This document shows positions 32,814 to 41,561 of a stretch of 64,000 bases of DNA, piece by piece; position 1 is the stretch's first letter, and each line of letters starts with the position of its first letter. The notes beneath the pieces were generated by a model that did no database searches, was not told where the DNA came from, and worked only from the letters and a program-made list of their open reading frames with translations. The stretch is from Acetobacteraceae bacterium (GTDB lineage: Bacteria > Pseudomonadota > Alphaproteobacteria > Acetobacterales > Acetobacteraceae): contig CANJJS010000002.1 in NCBI GenBank assembly GCA_947474705.1, forward strand, positions 62,001-126,000, in the 5' to 3' direction. The translations under genes were made by a program, and so were the position numbers.

Positions 32814-34646
32814 TTACTCGGCGGCTTCGGCTTCGATCTTACGTTCGTTGCGCTTGCGCTCGTGCGGGTCGAGGTAGCGTTTGCGCAGGCGGACGGCGGC
32901 GGGGGTCACTTCCACCAGTTCGTCGTCCTCGACGTAGGCGATCGCCTGTTCCAGGCTCATTTTCCGCGGCGGAATCAGAAGCATCGCGTCGTCCTTGCTG
33001 ACGGAGCGGACGTTGGTCAGCTTCTTTTCCTTGATCGGGTTCACTTCCAGATCGTTCTCGCGGGCGGTCTCGCCCAGTATCATGCCCTGGTAGACTTTTT
33101 CGCCGGGGGAGATGAAGAGGGTGCCGCGTTCCTGGATGTACCAGAGCGCGTAATGCACGGCCTCGCCCGGTTCGGTGGAGATCAGCGCGCCTGCGCGGCG
33201 TCCCTCCAGCACGCCTTTCCAGGGACCGTAGCCCGCGAACAGCCGGTTCATGATGCCGGTGCCGCGGGTGTCCGTCAGGAACTCGCCGTGATAGCCGATC
33301 AGTCCGCGGCTGGGGATCAGGAAGGTCATGCGGACCTTGCCGCCGCCGGAGGGGCGCATGTCCTGCATTTCGCCTTTGCGGCGGCTGAGTTTTTCCACCA
33401 CGACGCCGGAATAGGGCTCGTCCACATCGACCAGCACTTCTTCCATCGGCTCTTCCCGTTCGCCCGTTTCCGGGTTGCGCCGGGTCAGCACGCGGGGGCG
33501 GCCGATGGTCAGTTCGAAGCCTTCGCGGCGCATCTGTTCGATCAGAACGCCGAGTTGCAGTTCGCCGCGGCCCGCGACCTCGAAGGCGTCGGTTTCGTTG
33601 GAGACGGAGACCTTGATGGCGACGTTGCCCTCGGCTTCCGACAGAAGGCGTTCGCGAATCTGGCGGGAGGTGACTTTCTTACCTTCGCGGCCGGCCAGGG
33701 GGCCGTCGTTGATGCGGAAAGTCATGGCCAGGGTCGGGGGATCGACGGGGATGGCGTGCAGCGGTTCCGCCAGATCGGGCGCGCCGATCGTGTCGGGGAT
33801 GGTGCCTTCGGACAGGCCCGCGACGGCGACGATATCGCCCGCCTGGCACTCGTCCACCGGCACGCGCTCCAGGCCGCGGAAGCTCAGCAGCTTGGTCAGG
33901 CGTCCGGTTTCGACGACCGTGCCGTCGGCGCGCAGCACCTTGACGGGCATGTTGACCTTGGCCGAGCCCTGTTCGACGCGTCCGGTCAGGATGCGTCCGA
34001 GGAAGGGATCGGATTCGAGGATCGAGGCGACCATGGCGAAGGGCGCGTCCGGCTTGACGGTTGGCGCGGGCACGTGGCTGACGATCATGTCGAACATCGG
34101 CGCCAGATCGACGCGCGGGTCGTCCAACGCGGCGACAGCCCATCCCTGACGGCCGGAGGCGTAGAGCATGGGGAAATCGAGCTGGCTGTCGGTCGCGTCG
34201 AGCGCGGCGAACAGATCGAACACCTCGTTATGCACCTCGTCGGCGCGGGCGTCCTGGCGGTCGATCTTGTTGACCACGACAATCGGATGAATGCCGCGCG
34301 CCAAAGCCTTGCCGACCACGAACTTGGTCTGCGGCAGCACGCCCTCGGCGGCATCGACCAGCACGATGGCGCCATCGACCATGCCCAGAATACGTTCGAC
34401 CTCGCCGCCGAAATCGGCGTGGCCGGGCGTATCGACGATGTTGATGCGGATATCCTTCCAAAGCACGGAGGTGCATTTGGCGAGGATGGTGATCCCGCGC
34501 TCTTTTTCCAGCTCGTTGCGATCCATCGCGCGTTCCGCGACGTGCTGATGGTCCCGGAAGGTTCCGGACTGGCTGAGCAGCTTATCGACGAGGGTGGTCT
34601 TGCCATGATCGACGTGAGCGATGATGGCGACGTTCCGGATTTGCAT
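32814..34646 (-). CDS. typA: translational GTPase TypA/BipA
   Basis: The 610-residue ribosome-associated GTPase is linked to 50S assembly and stress growth. G1 is [18 protein letters not shown], switch I lies in [14 protein letters not shown]3 in [19 protein letters not shown], and G4 in [12 protein letters not shown]. The EF-G-like domains III and V follow with [20 protein letters not shown] and [20 protein letters not shown] split. The BipA-specific C-terminal domain has [20 protein letters not shown] and [19 protein letters not shown]. The ATG at 34646 starts the homology; the longer frame upstream reads into palindromic element B. Normal length for the family. Confidence 0.97.
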   Translation of the reverse strand: MQIRNVAIIAHVDHGKTTLVDKLLSQSGTFRDHQHVAERAMDRNELEKERGITILAKCTSVLWKDIRINIVDTPGHADFGGEVERILGMVDGAIVLVDAAEGVLPQTKFVVGKALARGIHPIVVVNKIDRQDARADEVHNEVFDLFAALDATDSQLDFPMLYASGRQGWAVAALDDPRVDLAPMFDMIVSHVPAPTVKPDAPFAMVASILESDPFLGRILTGRVEQGSAKVNMPVKVLRADGTVVETGRLTKLLSFRGLERVPVDECQAGDIVAVAGLSEGTIPDTIGAPDLAEPLHAIPVDPPTLAMTFRINDGPLAGREGKKVTSRQIRERLLSEAEGNVAIKVSVSNETDAFEVAGRGELQLGVLIEQMRREGFELTIGRPRVLTRRNPETGEREEPMEEVLVDVDEPYSGVVVEKLSRRKGEMQDMRPSGGGKVRMTFLIPSRGLIGYHGEFLTDTRGTGIMNRLFAGYGPWKGVLEGRRAGALISTEPGEAVHYALWYIQERGTLFISPGEKVYQGMILGETARENDLEVNPIKEKKLTNVRSVSKDDAMLLIPPRKMSLEQAIAYVEDDELVEVTPAAVRLRKRYLDPHERKRNERKIEAEAAE

Positions 34647-34751
34647 ACTGACCTTGGATTTGGATGGTGCGGCGCACACATAGGGCGAATGGCCGCGGAA
34701 TAACAGCCCTTTCGGCGTGCCTGGCGGGGCAATCGCGCGAAGGGAGAGAGT

Positions 34752-34985
34752 CCCAGGGCTCCGCCCCGGACCCCGTGGGGGGCGCTGCCCCCTCAACCCC
34801 CGCCAAGGCAGGGCCTTGGATGCCGTCTTGTTTGGGGGAGATGAAGCAGGGGGGCCATCGAGGACGTATCGACGTCCGTGTAGGCCCCCCTGCTTCATCT
34901 CCCCCAATTAAACGGGTCAGGGCCCCCGCCCTGGTGAGGTTCGAAGGGGCAAAGCCCCTCGCGGGGTCCGGGGCGGAGCCCTGGG
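34752..34985. repeat. nested palindromic element, copy B
   Basis: The second copy of the 230-bp element at 15079-15308 lies here. The inner arms 34832-34856 and 34883-34907 (TTGGGGGAGATGAAGCAGGG and its complement) are perfect inverted repeats. They differ from copy A by one base in each arm, and the two changes are compensatory, so pairing is kept. The core is 34857-34882. The GC-rich outer arms run in the opposite orientation to copy A, yet the core runs in the same orientation. It lies between the histidine kinase stop (35006) and the typA start, again between two genes on the same strand. Confidence 0.85.
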
Positions 34986-35005
34986 ACTTTCCGCCTCCGC
35001 CGAAT

Positions 35006-38000
35006 TCAGGCGTCCAGCGCCTCCCGCACAGCGCGCGCGAGGGCCTGGCGGCGGACGGGTTTGGCCAGAAACCGGACCGATGGATCGGCACGGTCCCGGT
35101 CCTCGGCGAAACCGGAGGTCAGGATCACACCGACCGAGGGGAACCGCGCCCCGATCTCCCTCGCCAGGCCGGTGCCGTTCATGTCGCCGGGCATCAGCAC
35201 GTCGGACAGGACCAGATCGATGCCGCCGGCTTCCAGCATGGCCAGGGCTTTGCGCGCGTCGGAGGCTTCCTCGACCCGATAACCCAGAGAGGTCAATTGA
35301 CGGACGAAGGAGGTGCGAAGGAGGTCGTTGTCTTCCACCACCAGCACCGTCTCGCCGCCGGCCCGCGCGGCCACGGGCGCCATGGGCGGAGGGCCGGCGG
35401 GGAGATCGACGATCGAACGCGGCAGATACATACGGAAGGTCGTGCCCAGGCCGGGGTCGCTGTCCACCGCGATCAACCCCTTGGATTGCTTCAGAAAACC
35501 GAACACCATGCTGAGGCCGAGCCCGCTGCCCCGGCCGGTTTCCTTGGTGGTGAAAAACGGCTCGAAGATTCGCCCCTTCACCTCGGCCGTCATGCCCGCG
35601 CCGGTATCGGTCACGGCGATCTCCACATGGTCGCCCGCCTCCAGGCCGGAGATGGCCAGGGGCCCGTCCGCCGCCACGCGCAGATTGCGGGTGGCGAGCG
35701 TCAGGCGGCCGCCATCGGGCATCGCGTCGCGGGCGTTGGTGGCGAGGTTCAGCACGCTCGCTTCCAGTTGCGCCGGATCGATGAAGACGGGCCAGGCGTC
35801 GCGGCTCAGGTCCAGCGCGATTTCGATGTTCTCGCCCAGCACCCGGCGCATCAGCCCGGCCATGCGTTCGATCAGTTCGTTGGGCGAGACGGTCGCGGGG
35901 ACCAGGTTTTGCCGCCGGGCGAAGGCCAGCAACCTTTGCGTCAGGCCCGCGCCGCTGGCGGCGGCGGTCAGGCTGTCGGCGATCAGCACGGCCGCCCGCG
36001 CGTCGTCCTTCGTCAGTGTGGCCAAGGTTTCCAGGTTCATTGTGACAATCGCGAGAAGATTGTTGAAATCGTGCGCGATGCCCCCGGTCAGGCTGCCAAT
36101 CGCCTCCATGCGCTGGGCCTGGCGGAGTTGCTGTTCGACCTGAAGCCGCTCCGTCATTTCCAGCCCAACCGCCACGATCCCGCCGTTGCGCGACCGGTTT
36201 TCCCAGATTTCGAACACCCGCCCATCGGTGCCGTGCCGCAGAAACCGGGTGCCATTGGCCTGGCGGTGGCTGACGATCGTGGCGGCGACGAAGGCCTCCG
36301 CGTCCTGGCCGTCCGGCACCGCCATCAGGCCATGGGCCACCGCGAGGCGCAGCATGTCCTCGTACCGCATGCCCACCGCGATGCGATCGCGGATCGGCGC
36401 CCAATGGTTGAGAAACCGTTCGTTGAACAGTTGGACCCGGTCGTCGCGATCGTACAGCACGATCGCGTTGTCGATACTTTCGATCGCGTCGAGCAGGATC
36501 GCGTGCGCGGCCGCCGCTTCCCGTTCCGCGCGCGCGAGGTCGGTGACATCGTGGATCGTGCCGATCGTCTCCTCGGCCCCGTCCACGCCGTGTTCGATGG
36601 TTTCGACCACCGCCCGGATGCCGCCGTCGGGGCGGACAATACGATATTCTAACAACCGCACCGGCCTCGCCGTCCGGTCCGCGCCTTCCACCTGGGCTCT
36701 GTCGCCGGGGTGAACGAAACGCGCGATATACTCGGATTCCGGGATCGCCAGTTCCTCCGGCGAGACGCCGAAGATCGCGGCGGCGGCGCGGGAATATTCG
36801 ACCGCGCCTCCGGTTCGGACCCAGTGTCCGACCCGCGCCATCTCCTGCGCGCGCGACAGGCGCCGTTCGCTGGCGGCCAGGGCCTGGGTGCGCTCGGCCA
36901 CCACGTGTTCCAGCCGGGCATTGGCCGCGCGCAACGCGTCCTCGGCGTTTTTCAGTTCGCTGATGTCCAGAAAGACGGTCAAATACCCGCCGTCCGGCAA
37001 CACGCGGCGGCGGAGTTCGAAGCGGCGGCCGTCGGGCCGGGTTCGCACAATGGATGCGTTTTGTGGAGAGGCGTAGAAATTCAGCCGTTCCTGGAGGATC
37101 GCCTCCGGATCGCCGGGACCGAACTCGCCGGCCAGGATTTGCGACATGAGGATGTCGCGCATCGGGGTGCCGTAACGCAGCACGACGGGGTCGACGCCGA
37201 TCATATCGAAGATGCGATCGTTCCAGGCGACCAGACGCAACTCGCGATCGACGACCGTGATGCCCTCCCCCATGTTGACGAAGATCGCTTCGAGCAGCAC
37301 GGCCTGGCGGCGGCGTTCGTGTTCGCGGCGCCATCTGAACGCGAGCGCGGCGGCGGAGACCGAACCCGCCAGCGTCAGAGCGCCGCCGGCGAGGTAAAGG
37401 CCGAACGCCTGTTCCCGCGCATGGCGCCGGATCGCGGCGGTGCCGGAAGCGACGGTGACGATCAGCGGCGCGTCGCGCAGGCGGCGGAACGCCAGCATGC
37501 GTTCGGTGTTGTCGACGATGCTGGTGGAAATGGCGATGCCGACCGGGGTGTCTTTCGCCCGGGTCACCACGGGCGTGCCGCGGAGGTCGTCGCCGTAACG
37601 CGTGCCGGAGGCGGTGGCGACCCGGACCCGCGCGATCCCGTCCAGGCCGATCACGGTGACGACTCCATCGGGGCCGAGATCGATCTTCTTATAGAACGCG
37701 CCAAGTTGTTCCGCGTCGACCGAGGCCAGCACCAGACCGCCGAAGCTTCCATCGGGCCGGGTAATGCGCCGGGTCAGAAACACGAGCCACCGGTTCAACA
37801 CGCGTCCCACATTCGGCGGGCTTACATAAAGACGGTCCGGGCCTGGCGGCACGTGGACCTGGAAATGCACGCGATCCGCGACGTTGAGCGTGCCAGGCCC
37901 GATCGTGGCCGGGCCGGAGGGCATATTGTTGACCACGTGGAGAATATCGCCATCGGCGCCAATGAACCCCAGCGACACGATCATGGGGTCCGAACCGGCG

Positions 38001-38290
38001 AGGATCCCAGTCAGGTTTTTGACTTCCGGCGACAATCCGTCGCGCCCGTGCAGGTCGCGAATCGCCAGCAACGCCTGATCGACGGCGGTGAGGGAACGGG
38101 ACAGGCCTTCCTCGAAGGCGAGGCCCAGGTTGGCGAGGTATTGCTCGGCGGCGTGGAATTCCTCGCGTTCGTAGGAGGCGGCGCGGTCGAGAATGGCGGC
38201 CCAGACGCCGGCGAGGACCGCCAGCCCCGCCAGCGCGGCGGCGGCGGGGGCGCGCCAGGATGGCGGAGGCGGCCGGGAGGGCGCGGACAT
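35006..38290 (-). CDS. hybrid sensor histidine kinase/response regulator with Cache and three PAS domains
   Basis: The 1094-residue membrane sensor has TM1 at about 14-34, a periplasmic dCache-like sensor at about 40-295, and TM2 at about 297-318. Three PAS domains follow at about 330-450, 485-590 and 600-715. The HisKA domain carries H740 in GGIAHDFNNLL. The HATPase domain has N-box NLATNARDAM, G1 DTGAGM and G2 GSGLGLSMVFG. The C-terminal receiver has acidic EDND, phospho-acceptor D1030 in LVLSDVLMPGD and K1077. The architecture is of the soluble-plus-Cache hybrid kinases common in Rhodospirillales. No cognate regulator is adjacent; the ligand is unknown. The ATG at 38290 is at the homology start. 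Confidence 0.93.
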   Translation of the reverse strand: MSAPSRPPPPSWRAPAAAALAGLAVLAGVWAAILDRAASYEREEFHAAEQYLANLGLAFEEGLSRSLTAVDQALLAIRDLHGRDGLSPEVKNLTGILAGSDPMIVSLGFIGADGDILHVVNNMPSGPATIGPGTLNVADRVHFQVHVPPGPDRLYVSPPNVGRVLNRWLVFLTRRITRPDGSFGGLVLASVDAEQLGAFYKKIDLGPDGVVTVIGLDGIARVRVATASGTRYGDDLRGTPVVTRAKDTPVGIAISTSIVDNTERMLAFRRLRDAPLIVTVASGTAAIRRHAREQAFGLYLAGGALTLAGSVSAAALAFRWRREHERRRQAVLLEAIFVNMGEGITVVDRELRLVAWNDRIFDMIGVDPVVLRYGTPMRDILMSQILAGEFGPGDPEAILQERLNFYASPQNASIVRTRPDGRRFELRRRVLPDGGYLTVFLDISELKNAEDALRAANARLEHVVAERTQALAASERRLSRAQEMARVGHWVRTGGAVEYSRAAAAIFGVSPEELAIPESEYIARFVHPGDRAQVEGADRTARPVRLLEYRIVRPDGGIRAVVETIEHGVDGAEETIGTIHDVTDLARAEREAAAAHAILLDAIESIDNAIVLYDRDDRVQLFNERFLNHWAPIRDRIAVGMRYEDMLRLAVAHGLMAVPDGQDAEAFVAATIVSHRQANGTRFLRHGTDGRVFEIWENRSRNGGIVAVGLEMTERLQVEQQLRQAQRMEAIGSLTGGIAHDFNNLLAIVTMNLETLATLTKDDARAAVLIADSLTAAASGAGLTQRLLAFARRQNLVPATVSPNELIERMAGLMRRVLGENIEIALDLSRDAWPVFIDPAQLEASVLNLATNARDAMPDGGRLTLATRNLRVAADGPLAISGLEAGDHVEIAVTDTGAGMTAEVKGRIFEPFFTTKETGRGSGLGLSMVFGFLKQSKGLIAVDSDPGLGTTFRMYLPRSIVDLPAGPPPMAPVAARAGGETVLVVEDNDLLRTSFVRQLTSLGYRVEEASDARKALAMLEAGGIDLVLSDVLMPGDMNGTGLAREIGARFPSVGVILTSGFAEDRDRADPSVRFLAKPVRRQALARAVREALDA

Positions 38291-38616
38291 GGGCGCGGAT
38301 GGGGTGGGGCCGGGCGGAGGGGAGCCGGGCGTTATGGCCCGCCCCTTGGCGGCGCGGGGGGGCGCGTCCGGGCCGGTGTTTGGGCGGGCGATGCTGGCAA
38401 TGGGGGGAATTCTGGGCGTCCTCGGGCGGCGGCGGGGGCTGGGCCGCCTGTGCGGGACTCTGACGTTGCGGACCGGGGGGTGTCAACGGGCGGGGGGCGG
38501 GACATCGGCAGGGGCAATCGCCTGAACACGGGCGGCACGAACGAACCCGTGGAAGCGGACTTCCCGACGCGCCCCTCCTTGACGTCCGGGTGGCCCTCCC
38601 CCCACTTCTTCCCACC
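38291..38616. other. GC-rich intergenic region between divergent kinase and lipA genes
   Basis: The 326 bp between two divergent starts are very G-rich on the plus strand for about 200 bp. Nearer lipA the sequence becomes more mixed. TTGACG near 38579 is a possible -35 for lipA, but no good -10 is visible at the right distance. Open frames here have compositional but no protein-like features. I see no RNA gene. Confidence 0.5.
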
Positions 38617-39549
38617 ATGGCAACCCGTATCGTCGTCGATCATCGCCTTCGGCACCCGGAAAAGGCGAACCGCCCGGACAATCCGATCCAGCGCAAGCCC
38701 GCCTGGATTCGCGTGAAGGCGCCCAACCATCCCGTGTACCACCAGACCCGCGCGCTGATGCGCGAGAACCGTCTGACGACGGTGTGCGAGGAAGCCGCCT
38801 GCCCCAATATCGGCGAGTGTTGGTCTCAGAAACACGCGACCATGATGATCATGGGCGATACCTGCACGCGAGCGTGCTCGTTCTGCAATGTCGCCACCGG
38901 CAACCCCGGCCCCTTGGACCCGGACGAGCCCGCGCGCGTCGCGGACGCGGTGGCGAAGCTGGGTTTGCGGCATGTCGTCGTGACCTCGGTCGACCGGGAC
39001 GATCTGGCGGATGGCGGCGCGGGTCATTTCGCCGCCACGATCGCCGCGTTGCGGGCGGCGGCACCGGGCACGACCATCGAGGTTCTGACGCCCGATTTCC
39101 TGCGCAAGCCGGGCGCGATGGAGATCGTCGCGGATGCCGCGCCGGACGTGTTCAATCACAATCTGGAAACGGTGCCCCGGCTGTATCCGTCGATCCGGCC
39201 GGGCGCGCGGTATTATCAGTCGTTACGTCTTCTGGACCGGGTGAAGGACCGCGCGCCGGGCATATTCACCAAATCCGGACTTATGGTCGGACTGGGCGAG
39301 GCGAAGCAGGAGATCGCTCAGGTCATGGACGATCTGCGTGTGGCCGGAGTCGACTTCCTTACAATCGGGCAATATCTGCAACCCACGGTCAAACACGCGC
39401 CCGTCGAGTCCTTTCCGACTCCGGAACAGTTTGGCGAGTACGCCGCGATGGCGCGCGCCAAGGGGTTCCGGCTGGTTTCGGCGAGTCCGCTGACCCGCAG
39501 CTCGTACCACGCGGACGACGATTTCGCGGCCCTGCGCGCCGCCGTCTGA
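38617..39549 (+). CDS. lipA: lipoyl synthase
   Basis: The 310-residue radical-SAM enzyme inserts two sulfurs into octanoyl groups on E2 and GcvH domains. The auxiliary cluster cysteines are in [13 protein letters not shown], the radical SAM cluster in [12 protein letters not shown] (CxxxCxxC), and the conserved C-terminal RSSYHA supplies the Ser ligand. Other marks are [39 protein letters not shown] and [13 protein letters not shown]. The ATG at 38617 is chosen at the homology start; nine residues of longer frame upstream are unconserved. The stop overlaps the start of the Coq10-like gene by one base (TGATG), as in many alphaproteobacteria. Confidence 0.97.
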   Translation: MATRIVVDHRLRHPEKANRPDNPIQRKPAWIRVKAPNHPVYHQTRALMRENRLTTVCEEAACPNIGECWSQKHATMMIMGDTCTRACSFCNVATGNPGPLDPDEPARVADAVAKLGLRHVVVTSVDRDDLADGGAGHFAATIAALRAAAPGTTIEVLTPDFLRKPGAMEIVADAAPDVFNHNLETVPRLYPSIRPGARYYQSLRLLDRVKDRAPGIFTKSGLMVGLGEAKQEIAQVMDDLRVAGVDFLTIGQYLQPTVKHAPVESFPTPEQFGEYAAMARAKGFRLVSASPLTRSSYHADDDFAALRAAV

Positions 39550-39998
39550 TGCCCACCCACGCCGAGAAGCGGCTGCTGCCATACACCCCCGCGCAGATGT
39601 TCGATCTGGTCGCCGATGTCGCCAAATATCCACAGTTTTTGCCGTGGTGCGTCGGAGCGCGGGTCCGGTCGAAGACGGACAAGGAAATCGTCGCGGATCT
39701 GACCATCGGGTACGGGCCATTTCGGGAATCGTTCACCAGCCGGGTGAATCTGGACCGTCCCGGACGGATCGATGTCCGGTATGAGAAAGGTCCGTTCAAA
39801 TATCTGAACAACCATTGGTTGTTCAACGCCGTGTCTTCCGGGACCGAGGTCGATTTCTTCGTCGATTTCGAATTCCACAGCCGCATCCTTCAGGCCGCCA
39901 TCGGTCTTGTGTTCAACGAGGCGGTAAGGCGGATGGTCGCCGCCTTCCACAAGCGCGCGGTCGCGGTTTACGGCCCGGACCGGCCGTCCGGCGGCTGA
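39549..39998 (+). CDS. Coq10/RatA-type START-domain protein
   Basis: The 149-residue SRPBCC/START-like protein of the Coq10 (ubiquinone-binding) family is also called RatA in E. coli. It shows KRLLPYTPAQMFDLVADVAKYPQFLPWC in outline, VRSKTDKEIVADLTIGYGPF, FTSRVNLDRPGRIDV and FEFHSRILQAAIGLVFNEAV. The family helps ubiquinone function in respiration; a toxin role has been reported only for E. coli RatA. It overlaps lipA by one base. A weak hairpin plus T tract follows 26 bp later. Confidence 0.93.
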   Translation: MPTHAEKRLLPYTPAQMFDLVADVAKYPQFLPWCVGARVRSKTDKEIVADLTIGYGPFRESFTSRVNLDRPGRIDVRYEKGPFKYLNNHWLFNAVSSGTEVDFFVDFEFHSRILQAAIGLVFNEAVRRMVAAFHKRAVAVYGPDRPSGG

Positions 39999-40024
39999 TT
40001 GGCCGCCGTCCCGGTGTTTATTTT

Positions 40025-40045
40025 TCGATCGCAGGGATCGATTTT
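40025..40045 (+). terminator. weak intrinsic terminator after the Coq10-like gene
   Basis: TCGATC (40025-40030), loop GCAGG and GATCGA (40036-40041) are followed by TTTTC. The stem is only 6 bp, so it is a weak candidate. The following 150 bp are unusually AT-rich for this genome (a run of seven Ts near 40077), likely carrying the promoter of the next small gene. Confidence 0.4.
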
Positions 40046-40191
40046 CGTCCATTCAATCCATGCACGATCATGAACTTTTTTTAATGTTTTCCTCCGGAAG
40101 AAATCGCGCGGTTGAACCGTCCCTTGAATGACCAATGCGTCGCCACACGGAATAATCCTCGTGGTATGACTTTGGTCTTCAGGAGTGAAAC

Positions 40192-40470
40192 ATGCGTGGA
40201 ATTCTGTTTGCCGCCGCGGTCGCGACCGCGGCTGGATCGTTGCTGTGCGCCCAGGCCGATGCGGCCCCACGGGGCGCGATGTCTTTGACGCAGACGGCGG
40301 GCACCGGGACGCATCTGGCGCGGGAAGCTGGCGAGGCCCCGCGCGGACGGGACGGCGCCCGCGACCGCAAGGAACGCGGCGCGTCCAACACGGCGCCCGA
40401 ATCCGCCCCGGCGATGTTCGCCCGGGAACGTGGCGAAGCCCCGCGTGGCGAGGGCCGTGGGCATCCCTGA
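40192..40470 (+). CDS. small secreted Arg/Gly/Glu-rich protein
   Basis: The 92-residue protein begins with a signal peptide (MRGILFAAAVATAAGSLLCAQADA, cleavage after ADA). The mature part is short and charged with an internal repeat: LAREAGEAPRGRDGARD and FARERGEAPRGEGRGHP. Two Glu-Ala-Pro-Arg-Gly units and many Arg/Gly suggest a disordered periplasmic protein. CAGGAGTGAAAC gives a good ribosome site. I do not recognise a family. It stands before the outer-membrane protein gene with a long hairpin in between. Confidence 0.7.
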   Translation: MRGILFAAAVATAAGSLLCAQADAAPRGAMSLTQTAGTGTHLAREAGEAPRGRDGARDRKERGASNTAPESAPAMFARERGEAPRGEGRGHP

Positions 40471-40478
40471 GCCCATAA

Positions 40479-40537
40479 AAGCGCAGTGATCGGTGCCTTT
40501 GGACACGCAGCGCGCGTGGCCAAAGGCATCGGCGCTT
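40479..40537 (+). other. long two-tier hairpin between small secreted gene and outer-membrane gene
   Basis: The inner stem TGCCTTTGGACACGC (40494-40508) pairs with 40514-40528 at 14 of 15 positions around a 5-base loop. An outer AAGCGC/GCGCTT (40479-40484, 40532-40537) extends it. It begins 8 bp after one stop and ends 65 bp before the next start. No T tract follows; it may be a processing, attenuation or stability element. Confidence 0.5.
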
Positions 40538-40602
40538 CGCGGACAGAAAGGCGGCCCGAAACGCCCCGCCGCCGCGCCCTTCCAACGCACGAAAGACGAA
40601 TC

Positions 40603-41469
40603 ATGAGATTTCTTCCCGCGGCGGCGGCCTGTCTGCTCGCCGCGCCGTTCGCCGCGATGGCGGGCGATCTGAAAGTGTCGCTGTCGCCGGGCTACACCTC
40701 CGGCGACTATGGCTCGAACGTCCCGACAGAGACGTTCGAGGCGCCGTTGAAGATCCGTTACAAGGAAGGACCGTTCCGGATTTCCGTCCGCATCCCTTAT
40801 TTGGCCGTCAGCGGCCCGCGCACGGCGGTGCCCGATCTGGGCGTGGTCGGCGCGCCGTCCAATGGGCGCCGGCGCGGGGGATCGGTGGACACGAGCGGCC
40901 GGGGCCGGGGCGCCGACGATACCGCCACGGCGGCCACGACGGGCGGCACGGGCGCTGGCGGCACCTCGATGACCTCGGGTTTGGGCGATATTGGCATCTC
41001 CGGGGGCGTGCGCGTGTTGGGTGGCGGGGCCAGCGATTGGTTCACCCTGGAACTCGGCGGCGGCACCAAACTGCCCACGGGCGACAAATCCCGCGGTCTG
41101 GGTGTCGGCCAGGCCGGGCTCTCCGCGCAAATGACGGCCACCATCGATTTCTCGAAGTCGCTGTCGCTGGAGGTCACGGCGGGCCGGTTCTTCCGGACGC
41201 GGCGGGACAACGACCTGCAATTGCGCGATTACATGTTCGGCAACGCGTCGTTGACCTACGATATCTCGCCCAAATTGTCCGTCGGGGCGAACATCGATGT
41301 GCAGGAGCGCGCGGTGACCGGTCAGACCGCCGTTGTCGAAGCGGGCCTGTTCGTGGAGTACGAAATCGCGCCGAACTGGAAAGTTGGCGCGAATATCTTC
41401 AAGGGATTTACGCGGGACAGCGCCGCGTGGGGCATGGGCCTGCTGGTCTCGCGCCGGTTTTCGATCTGA
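40603..41469 (+). CDS. predicted outer-membrane beta-barrel protein
   Basis: The 288-residue protein has a signal peptide (MRFLPAAAACLLAAPFAAMA, cleavage after AMA) and alternating-hydrophobicity strands: LKVSLSPGYTSGDYG, FEAPLKIRYKEGPFRISVRI, WFTLELGGGTKLPTGDKSRG, LSLEVTAGRFFR, ASLTYDISPKLSVGANID, WKVGANIFKGFTRDSAAWG and a terminal VSRRFSI. Ending in an aromatic-x-hydrophobic pattern fits BAM insertion. A Gly/Thr-rich loop at about 105-140 would be surface exposed. It resembles transporter-type barrels annotated as MetA-pathway phenol-degradation proteins. The substrate is unknown. Confidence 0.72.
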   Translation: MRFLPAAAACLLAAPFAAMAGDLKVSLSPGYTSGDYGSNVPTETFEAPLKIRYKEGPFRISVRIPYLAVSGPRTAVPDLGVVGAPSNGRRRGGSVDTSGRGRGADDTATAATTGGTGAGGTSMTSGLGDIGISGGVRVLGGGASDWFTLELGGGTKLPTGDKSRGLGVGQAGLSAQMTATIDFSKSLSLEVTAGRFFRTRRDNDLQLRDYMFGNASLTYDISPKLSVGANIDVQERAVTGQTAVVEAGLFVEYEIAPNWKVGANIFKGFTRDSAAWGMGLLVSRRFSI

Positions 41470-41561
41470 AACAGGGGCCTGGCGGTCTGGACACGCGCCC
41501 GCCACCCTCCACAAACCGGCCGCGGCGGTTTAGGTTCCGCTTCCCCGACCGGAGTTTTCGC

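Noticed and set aside
34917-37334. An 805-codon minus-strand frame within the histidine kinase
   Set aside because: Arg/Gly-rich off-frame reading of the kinase gene, ending in the palindromic element.
38193-38525. A 110-codon plus-strand frame between the kinase and lipA
   Set aside because: Gly/Ala/Arg-rich translation of a G-rich spacer, overlapping the kinase start, with no ribosome site.
39549-39998. RatA toxin of a toxin-antitoxin pair
   Set aside because: No RatB partner is adjacent, and the lipA-linked position is that of the ubiquinone-related Coq10-like gene.
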